From Chromera velia (lineage: Eukaryota; Sar; Chromeraceae), in contig JAHBMJ010001212.1 in the NCBI GenBank assembly GCA_018398765.1, forward strand, positions 1 to 10,000: a stretch of 10,000 nt of DNA, given 5' to 3'. The notes below the pieces were generated by a model, which did no database searches, was not told the origin of the DNA, and saw nothing but the letters and a program-made list of their open reading frames with translations. Numbering within the stretch: position 1 is the stretch's first letter; the number at the start of each line of letters is the position of its first letter. Shown here piece by piece: positions 6,241-10,000 of this stretch. Made by a program: the position numbers and the translations under genes.

Positions 6241-6355
6241 CGCCAACACCCCACCGCTCCAGGAAACGGTCAGAAGAGGAGGGGAAGGGAAAATCCCGTC
6301 TTTCATGATACAAACAGACAGCTTCTCACAGACATCTTCATACCGAGAACGCAAA
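6215..6355 (+). repeat. Degenerate repeat unit 2 (core CCGCTCCAGGAA)
   Basis: The core is at 6254-6265. To its left GCCAACACCCCA matches unit 3 (GCCAACATCCCG). To its right the CAAACA, CTTCTCAC and GACATC words match unit 1. The distance between cores is 602 bases to unit 1 and 707 to unit 3. Confidence 0.7.
6241..6355 (-). CDS. Candidate internal exon within repeat unit 2 (minus strand)
   Basis: On the minus strand a textbook acceptor (about 30 pyrimidine-rich bases ending CTTCCCTTCAG, AG at 6357-6356) is followed by 38 open codons. They read LRSRYEDVCEKLSVCIMKDG, then a proline/leucine stretch, then TVSWSGGVLA. A donor-like GCG|GTGTGT (intron from 6240) ends the exon in phase 0. The first 20 residues look like an amphipathic helix and are not repeat-derived. 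Unit 3 can be read in the same frame as LSWSGGMLAV, but unit 1 has shifted frame, so conservation as coding sequence is not clear. The donor is weaker than the acceptor. I do not recognise the protein. Confidence 0.25.
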
Positions 6356-6731
6356 CTGAAGGGAAGAGAAAGCGAAGGAATAAGAACCGAACACCGATAC
6401 TGATACTTCGAGAGAGGCAGAAAATGAAAGCGACGCCTTATGATGAATTTCGTTGGCCTCAGTCTATCGGAAGGGAAAAGGATTCTCATGTGACCGACCG
6501 ACTCTTCTCTCTCAAATCAGAGGAAGAGAACTTCCTCGTCAATCAAGCAAGCCATCAATCACCGAGGGCGGAGGGGAAACGGGTGGGATAAGAAACGAGA
6601 CATGCGGCAGGAAACGCCGGACAAAGGGGAGCTAGTTGGGCAGGTCGGGGCTTGCTTTTTTTTAGATGCCTTCTGAGGAGAGGGGCTGGATAGAGATACC
6701 AGGCACCCTTCCTCATGCCCGAAAAGCACAA

Positions 6732-6754
6732 ATGATGGATGGATGGATGGATGA
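6732..6754 (+). repeat. (GATG)n microsatellite
   Basis: About five tandem GATG copies. No gene call covers it. Confidence 0.95.
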
Positions 6755-6929
6755 GTAGGGGCACTCTTTTTCTCTTTCTGTATCTGTCGACAACTTCAGG
6801 AGAAAAGCCCAAGAAGACAAGACATTCCGGATTTCCCCCCACCCACCCCACAGCCCATCCATCGATGCATCACCAGGGCCGGCATGCACTGCTTTCAAGA
6901 GAGTGAGAGAGAGAAAGAAAAGGCAAAAG

Positions 6930-7050
6930 CGAAAGCCGCACAGAAACTGCCAACATCCCGCCGCTCCAGGAAAGTTGATTGAGAGGAAAAGTACGCAAGG
7001 GAAACCAGACGGACTGAGGCACAACGACCCCATCGATGCCACAAAGACAG
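6930..7050 (+). repeat. Degenerate repeat unit 3 (core CCGCTCCAGGAA)
   Basis: The core is at 6961-6972. GCCAACATCCCG to the left matches unit 2. To the right the similarity is weaker: a GAGAGGAAAAG spacer, then AAACCAGACGGACTGAGGCA, which loosely matches the corresponding parts of units 1 and 2. Confidence 0.65.
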
Positions 7051-7525
7051 AGAGGGTGGGGAGGGGCAAAGCAAAAAAACGGGAGAGAAACGGCGGTAGA
7101 GAGAATACAGAAAGACACATAAAGGAAGGGAAGCTGCATGTCTGCCAAAGGAAAAGATGGAGAGACCGAAACAGAAATGCGACTGAGATGCCCGACAGGG
7201 CTTATCAGCGTCTTTCTGCATGAATCTGTTGTCTTCTTCTCTTTTCTGTCTTTTTTTTTCTTGCACTATTCATGCGTGTCTGTTCGCCCTCCTCAAACAC
7301 ACGCGTCTTCCTCAGCATCTTTCTTCCTTTCGTCCTTTCTCTCTCTCTCTGTTTTCAGAGACCAAGAGGGGAGACTGATGCAAGCGATGCAGCGGCTCTC
7401 TCTTACTCCAAGGTGCCACCATGCAGGACACACACGGAGATGAGATGAGGAAAGAGGGGATGGAAGACAACGGCAGTTCACGAAAGAGAGAGCAAAGACA
7501 GGAAGGCAGGCCCTGCAGGAATGAT

Positions 7526-7549
7526 GGGTGGGTGGGGGGGTGGGGTGGG
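7526..7549 (+). repeat. G-quadruplex-type G-rich motif
   Basis: Five G-runs of three or more separated by single T residues within 24 bases (GGGTGGGTGGGGGGG then TGGGGTGGG). Single-base loops with runs of three or more match the known pattern for very stable quadruplexes. No gene context explains it. Confidence 0.85.
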
Positions 7550-7678
7550 TGCCTTCTTTCACGGCATCGGCTTCGGGAAGAAGACAGATGGGGGCTGAAA
7601 GGAGAAGAAAAAGGAAGAACAGGACCACATCCTCAGGGGAGGTGAAGAGGGACAGAGAAGAGGAAGAGGAAGAGCAAA

Positions 7679-8933
7679 ATGAATTGGCTGCATGTCTCTG
7701 TTCTGTCCTCTCTATCAACAGGTTTTCCTTTCGGTTTCTGTCAACAAGAAAAGAGACGAGACAGAAGACGACAGCCAAAGGGGTCTTCCTGCCTTCTTTC
7801 TCCATTTCAATTGAACGGAAAAGAAAGTAAAGGAAGACCCGGAGGCGGCATCACGCTTTCTTTAATTCCCTCCTTCCTTCCTGCAATGAGAAAAGTTAAA
7901 GGAAGAAAAGAAAAGCGGACCAGCCACTCTCACATAGAAATGCAAGTCGAAATCGACAGACAGATAGACAGAGTGAAAAAGAATCAACAGCCGGTGAGGC
8001 AGACAGGGAGGCAGAGAGACCGGTTACGGCTGATCAACAGTTTGTGGACCTGTCTCTCTGGGAAGAGAGAGACCCACCAACCAGTTGCTCTTTTTCTTTT
8101 TTTTATTTGCGTCGAGTGGCCCATCCTCGTTGAGCACAGCGAAGAGTTGATTCGGACTTTCTGGTCTAACCGATCGTCTCTTTTTTCCGCCCCCTTTCTT
8201 TCATTCCGCTTTATTCTTCCCTTCTTTCCCCTTCTATTAGTGCTGTTTCGATTCGACAATTTGGGTGTGCATGGAGACTGATCAGGAGAAGTCTCCAGCA
8301 ATACCGAGAGGAACTAGGGGGACGGGAAGGCATCCATTCACCCATCAGATGCCCCCCCTCTCTCCCCACTTTGCCCTCTGGGTGCAGCCAGATGCTCCCT
8401 CCTCTCCCCTCGGAAGCACGAGGAGAGGAGGAGAAAGCTCCCACAAAAATTCAGGCATGCAAACGGAAGAAAACAACCTTGCAGATGGACAGACAGACAG
8501 ACAGAATCAAGGACAGAGGAAGGACGCTTTCTTCCGTCCCTTTTGTCTCCCTCATCCCCCCCCTCCCCTTCCCTTCCTCGACAAGAAAAGAAAAGGAGAC
8601 GGAGGCCGTAAAGGGGAGTCAGAGAGACACAAAGACAATGACTGTCGTCTCTTCCTCAGTCGACGTTCGAAAAGCATCCCCAAGGAATGTGACAATGAAG
8701 ACAGAAAGAAAGTGAGCAAAAGTGACAGATTCAGGAGGCAGACAGCCCAACCCTCTCCGCATCTCTCTCACTCACTCTCCGTCTCATCCTTCTCACTCTC
8801 GAGTGTGCCTGTCTTTCCTCTCTCACACAACATGAAGAAAGAACCTTCGAAAGAAGGAACGAAGAAGGAAGGAAGAAAGGACAGAAAAACAAAGCAGCGA
8901 AGAGGCAGGGCGACGCACCTGCCCTACGCCTGA
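7679..8933 (+). CDS. Candidate two-exon gene, disordered charged hypothetical protein
   Basis: Proposed exons are 7679-7993 and 8241-8933 (stop TGA), for about 335 residues. The start is ATG with A at -3. The donor is GCCG|GTGAGG. The acceptor is CTTCTATTAG at the end of some 70 pyrimidine-rich bases. Both junctions are phase 0. The N-terminus MNWLHVSVLSSLSTGFPFGF is weakly signal-peptide-like. The rest of exon 1 is K/R/E-rich. Exon 2 begins CCFDSTIWVCMETDQEK and continues as P/S/T-, K- and R-rich sequence, with a DGQTDRQN stretch from a CAGA repeat and a final basic block. The alternative is the unspliced frame 7679-8281 (200 codons) plus a separate ORF from ATG at 8271. Low complexity weakens the coding case, and I do not recognise a family. 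Confidence 0.25.
8052..8073. repeat. Hairpin with 8-bp arms
   Basis: GTCTCTCT and AGAGAGAC pair perfectly around a six-base loop (GGGAAG). A T-rich run (T5-C-T8) follows at about 8091-8104. It lies in the proposed intron 7994-8240. Confidence 0.75.
8488..8504 (+). repeat. (GACA)n microsatellite
   Basis: About four tandem GACA copies within the proposed second exon of the 7679-8933 candidate. Confidence 0.9.
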
Positions 8934-9455
8934 AAGATGCGAGGAGGAAGCGCAGAAAGAAATTGTAGGGAGAAAGAATTACTGGGAGAGAATTCAGTCA
9001 AACGACCGAGGAGAGTGAGAGACAGATAGAAAAGAGAAGACCGGGCACTCGAGGCGACCAGTGCACCCACCCTCTCATCAATCGTATCCCCCACCCCCCC
9101 CTCTCCCTCCCTTCAACCAACCAGAATCATTTTCCAACCTCCTCCCATTCCATCCACTCTCACATGAGATGACACGCACGGGGGCACCTCCGCGACCCAT
9201 ACAAAAGAGAGGAAGGAAGGAAGGAAGGAAGAACGCCAAGGCCCAGAAGAGAAGAAAAAAAAGGAAACCAACTGGAGAAAGGCATTTTGGAGCTAGAAGA
9301 AAAAGGCAGGCAGACCTGTTTGTCTTGCACAGACACGGCCAGACAGACGGCGGGTCCAGACAACAAACGAGCATGCAGACAGACTGATGAGCGGAGACAC
9401 GAGGTGAAGGGACAAGGGATTCTGCGGGACTTTTGGGAAACACGCTTCCTCTCAC
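8934..9455. other. Purine-rich stretch without a supported gene
   Basis: This lies between the end of the plus-strand candidate at 8933 and the minus-strand exon ending at 9456, and could be the following intron of the minus-strand gene. One minus-strand acceptor-like site, GCATCTTTCAG (AG at 8931-8930), would be phase-compatible with the donor at 9455, but the frame after it quickly becomes pyrimidine-derived. A GGAA array lies at 9211-9231. Confidence 0.45.
9211..9231 (+). repeat. (GGAA)n microsatellite
   Basis: Five tandem GGAA copies. On the minus strand it is a TTCC pyrimidine run typical of the intron-like DNA in this window. Confidence 0.95.
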
Positions 9456-9970
9456 CCTTCCGTGTTTGCTTGCTTGACCAAATCCACTTCCACCTGAGTC
9501 TGTGCTTCGACTTTTCTGCAGTGCCAAGAGAACTCCTTCTCTTTAACAAGTTCGTTTTGTCCCTGCTCCTGCACCACTCTGAGCTGCCGGCGCACGTTCT
9601 CCCTCTCTTCCCTCACTTCGCAGAGCCGCACCATTTCTTCCTCTTCGATCGTTCCGGCCCCTCCACGGCGATCTGCACACACGCACATGCGAGGAGGAAG
9701 ACAAACGAGAAGACGGATGGAACAAAGTGAATGTAGGCAGACAGAACCAGAGGCAAGTGAGACGAAAACGGAACAACCCGGCTTCCAAAACGGAAGAAGA
9801 AAGACTGAGAACGAAAGGCAACCGAAAAAACAAAGAGAAAGAACAGACCGCAAAACAGACGAAAGACGAAAGCAAACTCGGGTCGACCGATCTGGGGGCT
9901 TACCGAAATTTGCCCTGCCGTTGCGCTGTGCTAGAGATCCTTCTTCCCGGCCATCCGGGAAGGTCAACAT
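9456..9970 (-). CDS. Exon pair of a minus-strand gene encoding a charged, probably coiled-coil segment
   Basis: This is the best-supported gene in the window, though the family is unknown. Exon 9904-9970 (from ATG at 9970; the true 5' end may lie upstream) ends at the donor TTTCG|GTAAGC. Exon 9456-9672 begins after GTGTGTGCAG and ends at the donor GAAGG|GTGAGA. The 231-base intron (9673-9903) is pyrimidine-rich, and its phase (1) fits exactly: the G left by the first exon plus AT gives Asp. The second exon reads TIEEEEMVRLCEVREERENV, then further E/Q/R/V-rich sequence with V/L at heptad-like spacing, ending near VDLVKQANTE. This looks like a coiled coil. A stop (TAA at 9976-9974) lies in frame upstream of the ATG, so the ATG is a possible start, although its context is weak. 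The next exon, which must begin in phase 2, was not found. Competing plus-strand frames translate as low-complexity Q/R/K-rich sequence. Confidence 0.45.
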
Positions 9971-10000
9971 CCATTAGCCATCCTCTTTGTTGCTGAGTGG

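Larger units (their letters stand above)
6356..7678. other. Purine-rich stretch without a supported gene
   Basis: Several overlapping frames on both strands are open for 90-170 codons (longest at 7293-7805 on the minus strand), but they derive from GA/CT-biased sequence and give S/L/F-rich or K/R/E-rich translations. None has paired splice signals that I could match. The stretch contains repeat unit 3, a GATG array and a strong G-quadruplex-type motif. It is probably intron or intergenic DNA. Confidence 0.5.

Noticed and set aside
6067-6489. 140-codon minus-strand frame as a single gene
   Set aside because: Only the part after the acceptor at 6356 looks protein-like. The rest is G/C-run and CT-rich sequence.
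6241-7000. WD-repeat reading of SWSGG-LAV in repeat units 2 and 3, and AWSGSQVLFS at 5320
   Set aside because: The matches are very short, unit 1 is frame-shifted, and the 5320 match is on the other strand. Not enough for a WD40 call.
7293-7805. 170-codon minus-strand frame
   Set aside because: The translation is dominated by S/L/F from CT-rich DNA, with no good start context or paired splice signals. It is probably composition-driven.
8929-9455. Acceptor at 8930 as the next exon of the minus-strand coiled-coil gene
   Set aside because: Phase-compatible, but the frame becomes pyrimidine-derived within a few codons, and the only donor would leave an 11-base microexon.
9944-9961. Hairpin TTCCCGG-CCAT-CCGGGAA as a terminator or regulatory site
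   Set aside because: The inverted repeat is real but lies inside a likely coding exon and is short. No functional reading is supported.
1-10000. tRNA, rRNA and CRISPR arrays
   Set aside because: No TPsiC-type GGTTCGA context with a cloverleaf, no rRNA-like conserved block, and no regularly spaced identical repeats with unique spacers. The tetranucleotide tracts are plain microsatellites.

Overview
This window looks like nuclear DNA of a eukaryote, not bacterial or viral DNA. It has no long gene-dense reading frames, no bacterial operon layout and no rRNA or tRNA that I can see. It has many short tetranucleotide repeats, long strand-biased purine/pyrimidine tracts, and short open stretches bounded by GT...AG splice signals with long pyrimidine tracts. 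One ambiguous base (N at 597) suggests a draft assembly. The texture would fit an intron-rich protist or alga (a chromerid alveolate such as Chromera or Vitrella is one guess), but nothing proves the taxon. I recognise no protein family with confidence, so every gene call here is a splice-aware hypothesis.

Layout. 1-560 is AT-rich and holds a cluster of short hairpins built on AAATAGT/ACTATTT. 558-1200 holds a 39-bp near-perfect direct repeat (558 and 784), a third diverged copy (1108), and competing exon candidates on both strands. 1200-1640 is AT-rich with no clear gene and contains a perfect 16-bp palindrome. 1.5-2.6 kb has balanced composition, with two small plus-strand ORFs (from 1891 and 2195) followed by AATAAA at 2559. 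2.7-3.25 kb carries a plus-strand two-exon candidate with a CxxC...CxxC motif followed by hydrophobic segments. 3.1-3.8 kb carries the longest unspliced ORF (236 codons, minus), opposed by a shorter plus ORF.

From about 3.9 kb to the end the plus strand is mostly purine-rich with many simple repeats. Candidates here are a plus-strand exon pair at 5164-5696 whose 63-bp intron contains a (CTGT)n array, a minus-strand exon at 6241-6355, and a plus-strand spliced ORF at 7679-8933. The last is a minus-strand exon pair at 9456-9970 encoding a charged, probably coiled-coil segment of a gene that may continue past the window. A degenerate repeat with the core CCGCTCCAGGAA recurs at 5652, 6254 and 6961, with a weaker relative at 4907.

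No joint pathway can be inferred. The best-supported observations are the repeats, which can be read directly, and the minus-strand exon pair at the right end.
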